A stretch of DNA of 49,445 nt from the NCBI GenBank assembly GCA_030525985.1, contig JAUNDR010000009.1, positions 1 through 49,445 of the forward strand. Reading direction: 5' to 3'. The DNA is from Slackia sp. GTDB lineage: Bacteria; Actinomycetota; Coriobacteriia; Coriobacteriales; Eggerthellaceae. This document shows positions 16,465 through 26,243 of this stretch, piece after piece; the first letter of the stretch is position 1; each line of letters begins with the position of its first letter. The notes under the pieces were generated by a model that was not told where the DNA came from, did not search any database, and was given only the letters and a program-made list of their open reading frames with translations. The translations under genes were made by a program, and so were the position numbers.

Positions 16465-17682
16465 TTATCGCGGGGCGAATCGGAAGCGCGAGCAGGCGGG
16501 ACAGCGCGTTTTGCCCGGCTCGGCCTTGAAAAGCCTGCCGCACTTCTCGCATCGCGCCACATCGATCGGATTGAAGCGCACGGCAGGCACGGCGCTCGTC
16601 GCGAGCTCGTCCCATCCGCCGAGGTTTTCCTGCGGGCAGCTCATGTAGCACAAGCCGCATTGCGTGCAGCGGCTCGCATCGTGCGCAAGATAGCGCGGAA
16701 TGCCCGATGATGCGGGAGGTTCCGGGGCGGGAGCCGCAACGGCGGAAGCACCTCGGTCCGATTCGTCCGCGCCGCCTTGCGCGCCCTCGGCCGGCACGGC
16801 GCGATCGCGCGCACCCCCTTCGCCTTCGACGTCTTGCGCGACGCAATGCGCATTGCGCTCCGCTTCGGTCGCAAGCGCAAGGGCTCCATGCGGGCACATG
16901 TTCACGCAGATGCCGCAGCCTTTGCAATTCCCGTCTTCGACAAGCGTCTGCCAACGGACCGCAGGGCGTTCGTTTGCGGGCATATTTTCCAACGCATCGA
17001 TCAGCATCGTGCGCGAACGCGACGCGCGCGGGGTCTCATCGGGATTCGCAAGATGCGTCGCGCCCTTTTTCACCGAACCGGCAACCGAGGCGAAAGCGCG
17101 GCGCCGTTCGACGCCCGCCGCGATGCCTTCGCTATGCTCCGCCTTCAGCGAATCAGGGATGCGCGGGAAAAAGCGACGGCCGAATTCTTCGGGCCCGAAA
17201 AACCCCTTCAATTGCTCCACGGTCTTCTTCAGCCGGGAAACGGCGCACGCATCAGGGCATCCTTTGCAAGGCGACGTCTTGAGCACCACGGGAATATCGA
17301 GCGCGATGGCGGCAAGCTCGTCCCAACAAAGCGCCGCCAGGCACGGCACAACCGCGTCGGCATGTCCTTCGAAGCGCGTGCAGGCAAGCACCACGCACCC
17401 GCGCGCCGATTCCGCCGCGTGCTCGACGGAATCGCAGCAGGCGGAAGACGCATTGATGGCCTGGGAGGGACACGCCGTCACGCAAAGGCCGCAATCGGTG
17501 CAGCCGTGCCAGTCGGGCGTTTTCGTATGGATCGACAAGCCGGCGGGACATGCCGCGCTGCATTCGTCGCACGGCGTTTTCTTCTGGATATCGTTGAGGC
17601 ACAGCCCCTCGATCCGCGCGGGGTGATTCTCGTGCATCCAATAACCCAGCGCATACAGCGCCGCCTCGTCGGCAATGCCCAT
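16465..17682 (-). CDS. Cytoplasmic polyferredoxin with a C-terminal zinc-ribbon-like motif
   Basis: A 405-residue protein without signal peptide. Cysteine clusters: CDECSAACPAG and CTDCGLCVTACPSQAI (about 38-75), a middle domain with SPCKGCPDACAVSRLKKTVE, then CKGCGICVNMCPHGALAL, an Ala/Glu/Pro-rich linker, CTQCGLCYMSCPQENLGG, and finally CEKCGRLFKAEPGKTRCPAC, a rubredoxin or zinc-ribbon-like pair of CxxC. This suggests four or five Fe-S clusters. I do not recognise a named family. Position next to dms locus 1 suggests an accessory electron carrier or sensor for that system. The ATG at 17682 has AAGGGGG upstream; the open frame extends 30 codons further without a ribosome site. Confidence 0.75.
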   Translation of the reverse strand: MGIADEAALYALGYWMHENHPARIEGLCLNDIQKKTPCDECSAACPAGLSIHTKTPDWHGCTDCGLCVTACPSQAINASSACCDSVEHAAESARGCVVLACTRFEGHADAVVPCLAALCWDELAAIALDIPVVLKTSPCKGCPDACAVSRLKKTVEQLKGFFGPEEFGRRFFPRIPDSLKAEHSEGIAAGVERRRAFASVAGSVKKGATHLANPDETPRASRSRTMLIDALENMPANERPAVRWQTLVEDGNCKGCGICVNMCPHGALALATEAERNAHCVAQDVEGEGGARDRAVPAEGAQGGADESDRGASAVAAPAPEPPASSGIPRYLAHDASRCTQCGLCYMSCPQENLGGWDELATSAVPAVRFNPIDVARCEKCGRLFKAEPGKTRCPACSRFRFAPR

Positions 17683-17731
17683 GAAACCCCCTTGCCGAAC
17701 GCAACGCCGCTCGAAACGATGCGCCCCTTGA

Positions 17732-18376
17732 TTACAGATTGATCGCAGCGCCCGGATTATCGGGGACCGCACCGATCAGGACCTGGCCGCAATCCTGCAT
17801 GCGGCCCGCCCATTCGCGCACATCGTACCAGAATTGGTTTTCGTAGGTTCCTTCGTCGCTCACCACGCCGGTGGCGTCCATGCCCACGCCGTGCGCATCG
17901 AAAACGGCGCGATAGAGATGGTATTCCTGGGTAACCACCATGCAGCTTTCCGCACCGAACACGTTCGAGACGCGCCACATGGTGTCGTAGGTGTGATATC
18001 CGCCCGGGTCGCAGTACACATCGTTCGCAGGCACGCCGCGCGACACGGCGTAGTCTTTCATCGCGCCCGGTTCGTCGTAGTTCGCCTCGCGTCCGTCGCC
18101 CGACATGATAATCGCGGGAGCAAGCCCTTTGTTGTACAGCTCGATGGCGGCGTCCACGCGATTCTCCAAAATGGGCGACAGCGAGCCGTCCGCATATACG
18201 CTCGCGCCCAGAACGACGATGCAATCCACTCCGCCGGGAAACGCATGCGTCGCCGTCTCGTCGAGCGTCCGGATATCGGCCTTCGAAGAAAGCACGATCC
18301 AAGCATTCACGCCCACAAGCACGACGGCGCACGCAAGCATCGCAGCGCCGATGCCCTTGAAGAACCCTCGAACCAA
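17732..18376 (-). CDS. SanA/YdcF-like DUF218 membrane protein
   Basis: A 214-residue protein with one N-terminal transmembrane helix (AAMLACAVVLVGVNAWIVL) and an extracytoplasmic DUF218 domain. The conserved start of the domain is CIVVLGASVYADGSLSPILE, then IIMSGDG and VTQEYHLYRAVFDAHG. SanA-type proteins affect envelope permeability and peptidoglycan precursor metabolism; the exact reaction is unknown. The likely start is TTG, with GGGAG four bases upstream. It lies 49 bases before the polyferredoxin gene on the same strand. Confidence 0.82.
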   Translation of the reverse strand: MVRGFFKGIGAAMLACAVVLVGVNAWIVLSSKADIRTLDETATHAFPGGVDCIVVLGASVYADGSLSPILENRVDAAIELYNKGLAPAIIMSGDGREANYDEPGAMKDYAVSRGVPANDVYCDPGGYHTYDTMWRVSNVFGAESCMVVTQEYHLYRAVFDAHGVGMDATGVVSDEGTYENQFWYDVREWAGRMQDCGQVLIGAVPDNPGAAINL

Positions 18377-18695
18377 ATCGCTCCCTTTCCTTCATGCCGC
18401 ACGAATCGAAGCGGCGGGCAACGCGCATAGCGCTTGCCATCGGCCGCTTGCAGACCACTATGATTTTCGTTCGGGAAAATATCCTACCCCACCCTGAAAA
18501 CCCTGCAGCAGAATCTGCGCACCTCCACGGGAAATCGCCTCCGTCTGCAAGAATGCCACACAAACGCCAAGCGCCGCCCCCGAAGGAGCGGCGCTTGAGC
18601 AAGTCGCGAACAGCGACGATACGGCAGGCGGAGCAAGCCCGATCGGATTGCAAGAAACAACGGCAAACCGAGCGGCGGCCTTGCGGCGTCGAGCC
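18377..18695. other. Intergenic region between leuS and the SanA-like gene
   Basis: No gene recognised. A hairpin at 18569-18596 (AAGCGCCGC / GCGGCGCTT) may be the leuS terminator, though its T-tract is weak on the minus strand. Smaller stems lie between it and the plus-strand terminator at 18696-18730. Confidence 0.5.
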
Positions 18696-18730
18696 GTTGC
18701 GCCGTTCGTTAGAACGGCGCAACTTTTTTT
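18696..18730 (+). terminator. Plus-strand terminator with no plus-strand gene before it (hairpin module copy 2)
   Basis: GTTGCGCCGTTC (18696-18707) and GAACGGCGCAAC (18712-18723) around GTTA are followed by seven T on the plus strand; the last T bases overlap the leuS stop codon. The nearest plus-strand gene ends at 16428. On the minus strand the hairpin has no T-tract. The stem is identical to that at 6988-7015. Confidence 0.65.
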
Positions 18731-21278
18731 ATTTCACGACGATATTGACCAGGCGGCCGGGAATGACGATCTTCTTCACGACCGTCTTGCCATCGACCGC
18801 TTTGGACGCGGCAGCAAGGGCGATTTCGACGATCGCATCCTCGGCGGCATCGGCGGCAACCGTGATGCGGGCCTTCACCTTGCCGTTGACCTGCACGGCA
18901 AGCTCGACTTCGTCGGCCTTCGCCATTTCGGGGTCGAACGTAGGCCACGCCTCGTTGTGTACGCTGCCCTCATGGCCGAGCACCGTGTGCCACAGCTCCT
19001 CGGAGAAATGAGCCGCCATCGGGGCGAGCAGCTTCACGATGGTCTCCGCCACATCGCGACCCAACGCGGCATCGCGCGCATCGAGCGCCGTCTTGCGCAG
19101 GTAATCGCCCGAAGCGTTCACCAGCTCCATGATAGCGGCGATGGCCGTGTTGAAATTGTTGCGCTCGAAGTCGTCGGTCACCTTGCCGGCAACGCGATGA
19201 CGCTCGCGCAGCAACGCCTTGGCGGACTGGGCCGCCTGCTCGGGAGTCGCGGCGCCCTCCTCGTAATACGTCTGGTCGTCGGCCTGACCCATGAGGTCGT
19301 AGACGATGCGCCACACGCGATTGAGGAAGCGATAGATACCGCCGAGACCCGCCTCGTTCCAGTCGAGGTCTTTATCGGGCGGCGCCATGAACAGGATATA
19401 CGTGCGCACCGCATCGGCACCGTATTCGTCCATCATATCCACGGGCGACACCACGTTGCCCTTGGACTTCGACATGGTTTCGCCGTGCTCGTCTTTCACC
19501 ATGCCCTGGCACAGCAAGTTGGTGAACGGCTCGTCGAAATCGACCATGCCGGCGTCGCGCAGCACCTTGGTGAAGAAGCGCGAATACAGCAGATGCAGAA
19601 TGGCATGCTCGATGCCGCCGATGTACTGATCGACCGGCATATAGCGGTTCGCCTTGTCGGCCGCGAAGGGCAGCTGTTCGTTGTGCGGGTCGCAGTAGCG
19701 CAGGTAATACCAGCTCGAGCAGGTGAACGTGTCCATGGTGTCGGTCTCGCGACGAGCGGGACGGCCGCACTTCGGGCAGACGCACTCGACGAATTCCTTA
19801 TGGTCGGCAAGCTGCTCGCCCTTGGTGATGTCGAGGTCGAGCGGCAGCTCCACCGGCAGGTCCTCTTCGGGAACGGGCACGATGCCGCATTCGTCGCAGT
19901 AAATCGCGGGAATGGGGTTGCCCCAGTAGCGCTGGCGGCTGATCAGCCAATCGCGCAGACGGAACTGCACCGACAGCTTGCCCTTGCCGGCAGCCTCGAG
20001 GTCGGCGATGATCGCGTCCACGGCGGGCGAATGCTTGCCGCCCTCCATGCCGGTGTATTTGCCCGATTGGACCAGATAGCCCGTGGCCTCGAAAGACTGC
20101 TCCCAATCGACGTTTTCGACCACCATGTCCTGCTGGTCTTTAAGCTGTTCGTAGAGCTCGTCTTCCTTGGGCAGGATGATCGGCGGCACGGGCAGGCCGT
20201 ATTTGCGCGCGAATTCGAAGTCGCGCTGGTCGCCGCACGGAACGGCCATGACGGCGCCGGTGCCGTAATCGGCCACGACGTAATCGGCAACCCACACGGG
20301 AACCTTCTTGCCGTTGATGGGGTTGACCACGTAGCGGCCCGTGAATGCGCCGTGCTTTTCCAGATCGCCCTGGGCGCGCTCGACCGCGGTGATCTTCTCG
20401 GCGCCTTCGACCACCTCGCGCACGGCGGCCTCGTACTCGGTGCCCTCGACAAGCTCCATCAGCCCGTCGTATTCGGGAGCGAGCAGGAAGAAGCTGCAGC
20501 CGAACAGCGTGTCGGGACGCGTGGTGAACACGGTGATGTCGTGGTCCTCCATGGGTTCGCCCTGCTCATCGCACAGCGTGAAATCGACCTCGGCGCCCTC
20601 GGAGCGGCCGATCCAGTTGGCCTGCATCTGCTTCACGCGCTCGGGCCAGCCTTCGAGCTTATCCAAATCGTCGAGCAGCTCCTGCGCGTAATCGGTGATC
20701 TTGAAGTACCACTGCTCGAGCTCGCGACGCTCGACGGCATTGCCGCAACGCCAGCATACGCCTTCGGTGACCTGCTCGTTCGCCAGAACGGTGTGGCACG
20801 ACTCGCACCAGTTCACCGGGTTGCTGCGACGCTCGACCAGGCCTTTCTCCCACATCTTGAGGAAGATCCACTGGCCCCAGCGGTAGTATTCCTTATCGCA
20901 CGTGCGCACCGTGCGGTCCCAGTCGTAGGAAAAGCCCATGCGCTTGAACACGTTGCGCTGGGTTTCGATGTTGTCGTACGTCCAGGTGGCAGGATGGCCG
21001 TTATGCTTGATGGCGGCGTTTTCGGCGGGAAGGCCGAAAGCGTCCCAGCCCATGGGATGCAGCACGTCGAAGCCGCGCATCTTGCTGTAGCGGGCGATCA
21101 CGTCGCCGATGGAATAGTTGCGCGCGTGACCCATGTGGGGATCGCCCGATGGATACGGGAACATCTCGAGCACGTATTTCTTCGGCTTCGAGGAATCTTC
21201 CGCCATCTTGTTCTGGTCGGTTTCCTCCCAGACGGCTTGCCAGCGCGGCTCTATTTCGTGGGGGTTGTACTCTTTCAT
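18729..21278 (-). CDS. leuS: Leucyl-tRNA synthetase
   Basis: An 849-residue class Ia synthetase that charges tRNA-Leu. The HIGH-equivalent motif is in [16 protein letters not shown] near residue 43 and KMSKS in ETMSKSKGN. The CP1 editing domain is present, including the threonine-rich pocket [11 protein letters not shown]. Zinc-binding-like CxxC pairs occur in the insertion regions (CESCH, CWRCG, CDECG, CPKCG). The start [14 protein letters not shown] has AGGAG six bases upstream; the frame is open 20 codons further. No T-box leader was seen in the 160 bases upstream. Confidence 0.97.
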   Translation of the reverse strand: MKEYNPHEIEPRWQAVWEETDQNKMAEDSSKPKKYVLEMFPYPSGDPHMGHARNYSIGDVIARYSKMRGFDVLHPMGWDAFGLPAENAAIKHNGHPATWTYDNIETQRNVFKRMGFSYDWDRTVRTCDKEYYRWGQWIFLKMWEKGLVERRSNPVNWCESCHTVLANEQVTEGVCWRCGNAVERRELEQWYFKITDYAQELLDDLDKLEGWPERVKQMQANWIGRSEGAEVDFTLCDEQGEPMEDHDITVFTTRPDTLFGCSFFLLAPEYDGLMELVEGTEYEAAVREVVEGAEKITAVERAQGDLEKHGAFTGRYVVNPINGKKVPVWVADYVVADYGTGAVMAVPCGDQRDFEFARKYGLPVPPIILPKEDELYEQLKDQQDMVVENVDWEQSFEATGYLVQSGKYTGMEGGKHSPAVDAIIADLEAAGKGKLSVQFRLRDWLISRQRYWGNPIPAIYCDECGIVPVPEEDLPVELPLDLDITKGEQLADHKEFVECVCPKCGRPARRETDTMDTFTCSSWYYLRYCDPHNEQLPFAADKANRYMPVDQYIGGIEHAILHLLYSRFFTKVLRDAGMVDFDEPFTNLLCQGMVKDEHGETMSKSKGNVVSPVDMMDEYGADAVRTYILFMAPPDKDLDWNEAGLGGIYRFLNRVWRIVYDLMGQADDQTYYEEGAATPEQAAQSAKALLRERHRVAGKVTDDFERNNFNTAIAAIMELVNASGDYLRKTALDARDAALGRDVAETIVKLLAPMAAHFSEELWHTVLGHEGSVHNEAWPTFDPEMAKADEVELAVQVNGKVKARITVAADAAEDAIVEIALAAASKAVDGKTVVKKIVIPGRLVNIVVK

Positions 21279-21449
21279 CTGCAGCTCCTGAACATCTCGG
21301 AACATACGGCCCTGCGCGATGCGACCCGCAAGCATCACGGGAGGCGTCGCGGCATACGACCTCGGAACACGAATTCCGCCTATTATACGGCGGTCGGCAA
21401 GAATGGCGAAACCGACCGGAAAGAATTAACCGGGCTTTGATCGAATGAG

Positions 21450-21485
21450 GAAAAGAAAAGCCGCATGCGGCGAAGCATGCGGCTT
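21450..21485 (-). terminator. Terminator of the guaB/cell-wall protein operon
   Basis: AAGCCGCATGC (21458-21468) pairs with GCATGCGGCTT (21475-21485), followed on the minus strand by TTTTCTTTTCC. Confidence 0.88.
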
Positions 21486-21515
21486 GAAAATTCTTTCGAT
21501 GCGAAGGAAGGCAGC

Positions 21516-22679
21516 CTACAGGAAGCGGTAGCTCACCGTGCGAACGCCCCAATCGAGGCAGGAGCTGGCGCCGAAGGCCTTCCAGACGCCCGGCTGCAAA
21601 TCGAGCGAACGCGAGCCGCCGCCCATGCCGCCCAGGTCGTTCACCGTAGCGATCACGGTCGTGCCGCCGTGGTTGATTTCCACCTGGCGTCCCAAATACG
21701 AACGGGCATTCGGCCACGACAGAGGAATGGCCACGCCCATGGAGGTTTCGGTGACAAGAGCGCCCGACGCAGTCGGCTTGCCAAGCGTTCCATCGCTCGT
21801 CGAGCCGTAGGCGGAAGCAGACCCCGTCTTCCAACCCGTCTGTTCGCCGGTCGAGCCGCCGTTGGAGGTGTCGGAATCGGAGCCCGATCCCGCAGTGCCG
21901 GCATTGCCCGCACCGTTGCCGTTCAAGCTGCCCGAACCCTCTTGCGGAGGAGTTGTGGGAGCAGCCTGTTCGGCAGGAGGCTCCGCTGCGGCCTGTTTTT
22001 GCTGCTCGGCGGCCAATGCATCTGCCTGCGCCTTAAGCGCGGCGAGGCGCTCGGCCTCGGCTGCGGCGGCCGCCTCGTCTTTCGCCTTGGAGAGCTGGGC
22101 CTCGGCGCCCGCGACCACCTGGGCGGCCTCTTCGGCCTTGCGGTCGGCCTCGGCGAGCTTGTCCATCTGCTCGTCTTTCTTGGCGTTCAAATCGTCAAGG
22201 GCGGCATGGAACGTCTCTTCGCGCTGACGCTGCAGCTCGATTTCTTCGGCCTGCGCCTTCTGAACGGAATCGACGTAATGAAGATTGCTCAAAAGATCGG
22301 AGAGGTTTTCCGCCTCGAGAAAGACGTTCAGCATGCCCACGCCGCCGCTTTTGTACTCGTATGCCATCATTTCGCCCAAGCGAGCGCGGCCTTCCTGCAC
22401 CTCGGACTGCGCGTCGATGACGCCTTCGACGGCGTCGTCTATCTTGACTTGCAGCTCGTCGGCTTCATCCTGCAGCTTGTCGTGCTCGTCGACGATCTGC
22501 GCCAAACGCGCCTCCGCCGAATCGAGCGTTTCCTGAGCTTCGGATACGCTGTCGGCCCATGCCGCAGGAGCGGCCACGGGCATACAAAGGGCTGTTGCCA
22601 GCACGCAGGCCGGCAACAGCATGGATATGTTCTTCGAATACCTGATAAGCGCTACTTTCCTCGATGGACAGAAACGCAC
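21516..22679 (-). CDS. Secreted coiled-coil protein with RlpA/3D-like C-terminal domain
   Basis: A 387-residue exported protein. The signal peptide has MLLPACVLATALCMPVAAPA and a cut after AWA. Residues of about 45-240 form a long coiled coil like those of PcsB/CwlO (AEARLAQIVDEHDKLQDEAD). A Gly/Ser/Thr/Asn linker follows. The last 100 residues have the pattern of a double-psi beta-barrel: ASAYGSTSDG, SMGVAIPLSW, VEINHGGTTVIATVNDLGG and RSLDLQPGVWKAFG, where the Asp residues match the RlpA/3D catalytic type. It probably cleaves or remodels peptidoglycan. Start uncertain: the GTG two bases after the guaB stop gives a positively charged N-terminus; an ATG at 22622 is the alternative. Confidence 0.78.
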   Translation of the reverse strand: MRFCPSRKVALIRYSKNISMLLPACVLATALCMPVAAPAAWADSVSEAQETLDSAEARLAQIVDEHDKLQDEADELQVKIDDAVEGVIDAQSEVQEGRARLGEMMAYEYKSGGVGMLNVFLEAENLSDLLSNLHYVDSVQKAQAEEIELQRQREETFHAALDDLNAKKDEQMDKLAEADRKAEEAAQVVAGAEAQLSKAKDEAAAAAEAERLAALKAQADALAAEQQKQAAAEPPAEQAAPTTPPQEGSGSLNGNGAGNAGTAGSGSDSDTSNGGSTGEQTGWKTGSASAYGSTSDGTLGKPTASGALVTETSMGVAIPLSWPNARSYLGRQVEINHGGTTVIATVNDLGGMGGGSRSLDLQPGVWKAFGASSCLDWGVRTVSYRFL

Positions 22680-22681
22680 GT

Positions 22682-24199
22682 TTAGCGCGCGGTACCCACG
22701 TAGGGGGTCTTGTCCTTCAGCAGAACGTCGTGCGCGCCGCCCTCGACGATCGAGGTGGAGGACACCACGGTGAGCTTCGCCTTGTCGCGGAACTCGGGAA
22801 TGGTGAGCGCGCCGCAGTTGCACATGGTGGAGCGGATCTTAAGCAGCGTGACGGCGATGTTGTCTTTCAGGCTGCCGGCGTACGGAACGTAGGAATCGAC
22901 GCCCTCTTCGAAGGACAGCGACTTCTTGCCGCCCAAATCGTAGCGACCCCAGTTGCGGGCGCGGGCAGAACCTTCGCCCCAGTATTCCTTCATGTAGGTG
23001 CCGTTGACGACCACCTTGTTCGAGGGGCTCTCGTCGAAGCGGGCGAAATAACGGCCCAGCATGACGAAGTCGGCGCCCATGGCCAAGGCGAGCGAGATGT
23101 GATGGTCGTACACAATGCCGCCGTCGGAGCAGATCGGCACGTAGATGCCGGTTTCCTCATAGTACTCGTCGCGAGCCTTCGCCACTTCGATGGTAGCGGT
23201 GGCCTGACCGCGGCCGATGCCCTTGGTTTCGCGCGTGATGCAGATGGAGCCGCCGCCGATACCCACCTTGATGAAGTCGGCGCCCGCATCGGCGAGGAAG
23301 CGGAAGCCTTCGCGGTCGACCACGTTGCCGGCACCGATCTTGACATCGTTGCCATAGTGCTCGCGCACCCATTCGATGGTCATCTTCTGCCAGTCGGAGA
23401 AGCCTTCGGAAGAGTCGATGCACAGCACGTCGGCGCCCGCCTCGACCAGGGCGGGAACGCGCTCGGCGTAATCGCGGGAGTTGATGCCCGCGCCCACGAT
23501 GTAGCGCTTCTCGCTGTCGAGCATCTCGAGCGGGTTGTCTTTGTGGGAGTCGTAATCTTTACGGAAGGTCATGTAGACGAGACGGTCCTCGTCGTCGACC
23601 AGCGGCAAGCTGTTGAGCTTGTGATCCCAGATGATATCGTTGGCCTCTTTGAGCGAGGTTTCCGCCGGGGCCACGATCAGCTTCTCGCGCGGGGTCATGA
23701 AATCGGCGACCTTCGCATCGAGCGTCATGCGGGACAGGCGGTAATCGCGCTCGGTCACCACGCCGAGGAGCTTGCCGTTGGGCTGGCCGTCATCGGTGAC
23801 GGGCATGGTGGAATGACCCGTGGCCTCCTTCAGAACGAGCACCTGCTCAAGCGTCATGTCGGGAGACAGCGTGGCATCGCTGACCACGAAGCCCGCCTTG
23901 TGCTGCTTGACGCGAGACACCATGGCAGCCTGGTCTTCGATGGTCTGGTTGCCGTAGATGAACGACAGACCGCCCTCGGTGGCAAGCGCCACGGCCATGC
24001 GATCGTCGGAAACGGCCGCCATGATGGCGGAAACCATGGGGATGTTCAGCGAGAGGGGGCACTCCTCCTCGCCCTTGCGGTAGCGAACCAGCGGCGTTTT
24101 CAAGCTGACCTTGGTCGGAATGCAGCTGGCGGGCGTGTGTCCGGGAACCAGCAGATACTCGTTGAAGGTGCGCGAGGGCTCCTCGTAATAAAACGCCAT
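22682..24199 (-). CDS. guaB: Inosine-5'-monophosphate dehydrogenase
   Basis: A 505-residue enzyme that oxidises IMP to XMP with NAD, the committed step of GMP synthesis. The catalytic loop [19 protein letters not shown] holds the active Cys. Two CBS domains are inserted near residues 100-220 (including [20 protein letters not shown] and [18 protein letters not shown]). The IMP phosphate site is in [13 protein letters not shown]. The flap and C-terminus read [20 protein letters not shown] precedes the ATG. The cell-wall protein gene follows after two bases, presumably co-transcribed. Confidence 0.95.
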   Translation of the reverse strand: MAFYYEEPSRTFNEYLLVPGHTPASCIPTKVSLKTPLVRYRKGEEECPLSLNIPMVSAIMAAVSDDRMAVALATEGGLSFIYGNQTIEDQAAMVSRVKQHKAGFVVSDATLSPDMTLEQVLVLKEATGHSTMPVTDDGQPNGKLLGVVTERDYRLSRMTLDAKVADFMTPREKLIVAPAETSLKEANDIIWDHKLNSLPLVDDEDRLVYMTFRKDYDSHKDNPLEMLDSEKRYIVGAGINSRDYAERVPALVEAGADVLCIDSSEGFSDWQKMTIEWVREHYGNDVKIGAGNVVDREGFRFLADAGADFIKVGIGGGSICITRETKGIGRGQATATIEVAKARDEYYEETGIYVPICSDGGIVYDHHISLALAMGADFVMLGRYFARFDESPSNKVVVNGTYMKEYWGEGSARARNWGRYDLGGKKSLSFEEGVDSYVPYAGSLKDNIAVTLLKIRSTMCNCGALTIPEFRDKAKLTVVSSTSIVEGGAHDVLLKDKTPYVGTAR

Positions 24200-24246
24200 G
24201 TGGCTACTCCTTCGTCTTGGAATCGAGACTTTATATATGACCGGTT

Positions 24247-24274
24247 ATTATAGGCTTCAAGCCGGCTTTGACCA
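24247..24274 (-). promoter_or_regulatory. Putative guaB promoter
   Basis: Minus-strand TGGTCA (24269-24274) and perfect TATAAT (24247-24252), spacer 16 bp, about 47 bases before the start codon. The rest of the 349-bp divergent region (24200-24548) shows no gene or recognisable riboswitch. Confidence 0.55.
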
Positions 24275-24548
24275 TACCCCCCGATGCAAAAACGGCGTTT
24301 TCCGAGCATACCCCACACGAAAACAGCACCATTCGCTTCATGCGACGCAAGCGTTTCGGACGAAACGCCCCACGGCAACCCGGCGCGAAATGCGAAAGGC
24401 GATGCGCCTCGGAGGGCCGGCACGTCTGTGGCGAGAGGAATCGCGACGCCGGTTGAAACGCCATGGAAAAACGAGCGGCCGCGAAACGCGGGCGGCGCGG
24501 ATGGTACCATGCCGGGTATGAAAGCAACCCGATACGAAAGCAGGGATC

Positions 24549-25982
24549 ATGGAGCACAAAAACGCCTGGCTTTCCTACAGCGACGCCGACCTGGCGGCCG
24601 TAGAGGCCTTCGCAACCGATTACAAGAAGTTCATCAGCGAGAACAAGACCGAACGCGAGTGCGCGGCGACCGCCGTGTCGCTGGCGCGCGAAGCGGGCTA
24701 CATCTCCCTTGACGAGGCCCGCGCGGCCAAACGCACCCTTGTTCCGGGCGACAAGGTATACGCCGAATGCTTCGGCAAAACGGTCATTTTGGCGCAGATC
24801 GGACGACGCCCCCTGGAAGAGGGCCTCAATATCCTGGGCGCGCACATCGACAGCCCGCGCCTGGACATCAAGCAGAACCCGCTCTATGAAGCCGGCGGAT
24901 TCGCACTGCTCGACACGCATTATTACGGCGGCATCAAGAAATACCAGTGGGTCACGCTCCCTCTGGCGATCCATGGCGTGATCGCGAAAAAAGACGGCAG
25001 CGTGGTGGAGGTGAACGTGGGAGAAGACGAGGGCGACCCCGTATTCTGCGTGACCGACCTGCTGGTGCATCTGGCGCAAGACCAACTGCAGAAGAAGGCG
25101 TCCGAAGTCATCGAGGGCGAGAACCTCGATATCCTGGCAGGCGGCAAGCCGGCGAAATCCGCCGATGCGCGTGAGAAAGCGACGGGCGCACAGGTCGACG
25201 ATCTGGACGAGCTCGCCAAAAAAGAGCCCGTCAAAGCGCTGCTGCTTTCCATCCTGGCGGAGAAATACGACATGACGGAAGCCGACTTCCTTTCGAGCGA
25301 GCTTGAAGTGGTGCCCGCAGGCGGCGCGCGCGATTGCGGCTTCGACAAATCGATGGTGATCGGCTACGGCCACGACGACCGCGTGTGCGCCTACCCCAGC
25401 CTAATCGCGCAGCTCGAAGCAAGCGACCTGGAAAAAACGGGCGTGTGCATCCTGGTCGATAAAGAGGAGATCGGCAGCGTGGGCGCCACGGGCATGGCAT
25501 CGATGTTCTTCGAAAACACCATCGCCGAAATCATGGATTTGGCCGGCCAGGCGGGAGACTTGCCGCTGCGCCGCTGCCTGGCGAATTCGAGCATGCTCTC
25601 AAGCGACGTGTCCGCAGGCTTCGATCCGTCTTACGCGAGCGCATTCGAGACGAAAAACGCAGCGTATCTGGGACGCGGCGTGGTGTTCAACAAGTTCACC
25701 GGCAGCCGCGGCAAAAGCGGGTCCAACGACGCCAATGCCGAATACATGGCGAAGATCCGCGCCGTCATGGAGAAGGGCGAAGCGGCGTTCCAGACGGCCG
25801 AACTGGGCAAAGTCGACGTGGGCGGCGGCGGCACCATCGCCTACATCCTGGCCAAATACGGCATGAACGTGATCGACTGCGGCGTGGCGGTGCTCAACAT
25901 GCACGCGCCGTGGGAGGTTATCGACAAAGCCGATCTCTACGAGACGCTCAAGGCCTACCGCGCGTTTTTGAAATGGGCGTAA
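24549..25982 (+). CDS. M18 family aspartyl aminopeptidase
   Basis: A 477-residue cytoplasmic metallopeptidase that removes N-terminal, mainly acidic or hydrophobic, residues; members form dodecameric tetrahedra. Metal ligands are in LGAHIDSPRLD (His and Asp), LVDKEEIGSVGATG (catalytic and bridging acids), SSDVSAGFDP (Asp), and the final His in LNMHAPWE. YYGGIKKYQWVTLPLAIHG is the usual region after the first ligand. GCAGGGATC precedes the ATG. It is followed by a strong terminator. Confidence 0.95.
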   Translation: MEHKNAWLSYSDADLAAVEAFATDYKKFISENKTERECAATAVSLAREAGYISLDEARAAKRTLVPGDKVYAECFGKTVILAQIGRRPLEEGLNILGAHIDSPRLDIKQNPLYEAGGFALLDTHYYGGIKKYQWVTLPLAIHGVIAKKDGSVVEVNVGEDEGDPVFCVTDLLVHLAQDQLQKKASEVIEGENLDILAGGKPAKSADAREKATGAQVDDLDELAKKEPVKALLLSILAEKYDMTEADFLSSELEVVPAGGARDCGFDKSMVIGYGHDDRVCAYPSLIAQLEASDLEKTGVCILVDKEEIGSVGATGMASMFFENTIAEIMDLAGQAGDLPLRRCLANSSMLSSDVSAGFDPSYASAFETKNAAYLGRGVVFNKFTGSRGKSGSNDANAEYMAKIRAVMEKGEAAFQTAELGKVDVGGGGTIAYILAKYGMNVIDCGVAVLNMHAPWEVIDKADLYETLKAYRAFLKWA

Positions 25983-26035
25983 CGCCTGGCTGAACGCAAC
26001 GAACGCCCGGCACGCGAACAGGCCGGGCGAAGCCG

Positions 26036-26076
26036 AAGGGGATGGAATCCGCCGCAGGGCTTCCATCCCCTTTTTC
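26036..26076 (+). terminator. Intrinsic terminator of the aminopeptidase gene
   Basis: AGGGGATGGAA pairs with TTCCATCCCCT, followed by TTTTT. The following stretch up to 26243 shows no gene. Confidence 0.85.
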
Positions 26077-26243
26077 ATGCGGCAAGAGCATGAACGCGGG
26101 CGCGCGCAGCAAAACCGCCCGTCGCATATCGCAATCTCCAGACGAGAATGGCCCGAACATACCCCATGGCCGCCATCGAAAAAAGACACGGTGCCCATCC
26201 GCGAATGCGAAGATGGCGGCCGAACCCGATTCGGAACGAGCGC

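Noticed and set aside
18648-21440. 930-codon plus-strand open frame
   Set aside because: It is antisense to leuS, which is certain; no start signals or domains.
22679-22823. Longer start of the cell-wall protein
   Set aside because: The 48-codon upstream extension overlaps guaB and is Arg-rich with no signal-peptide character.
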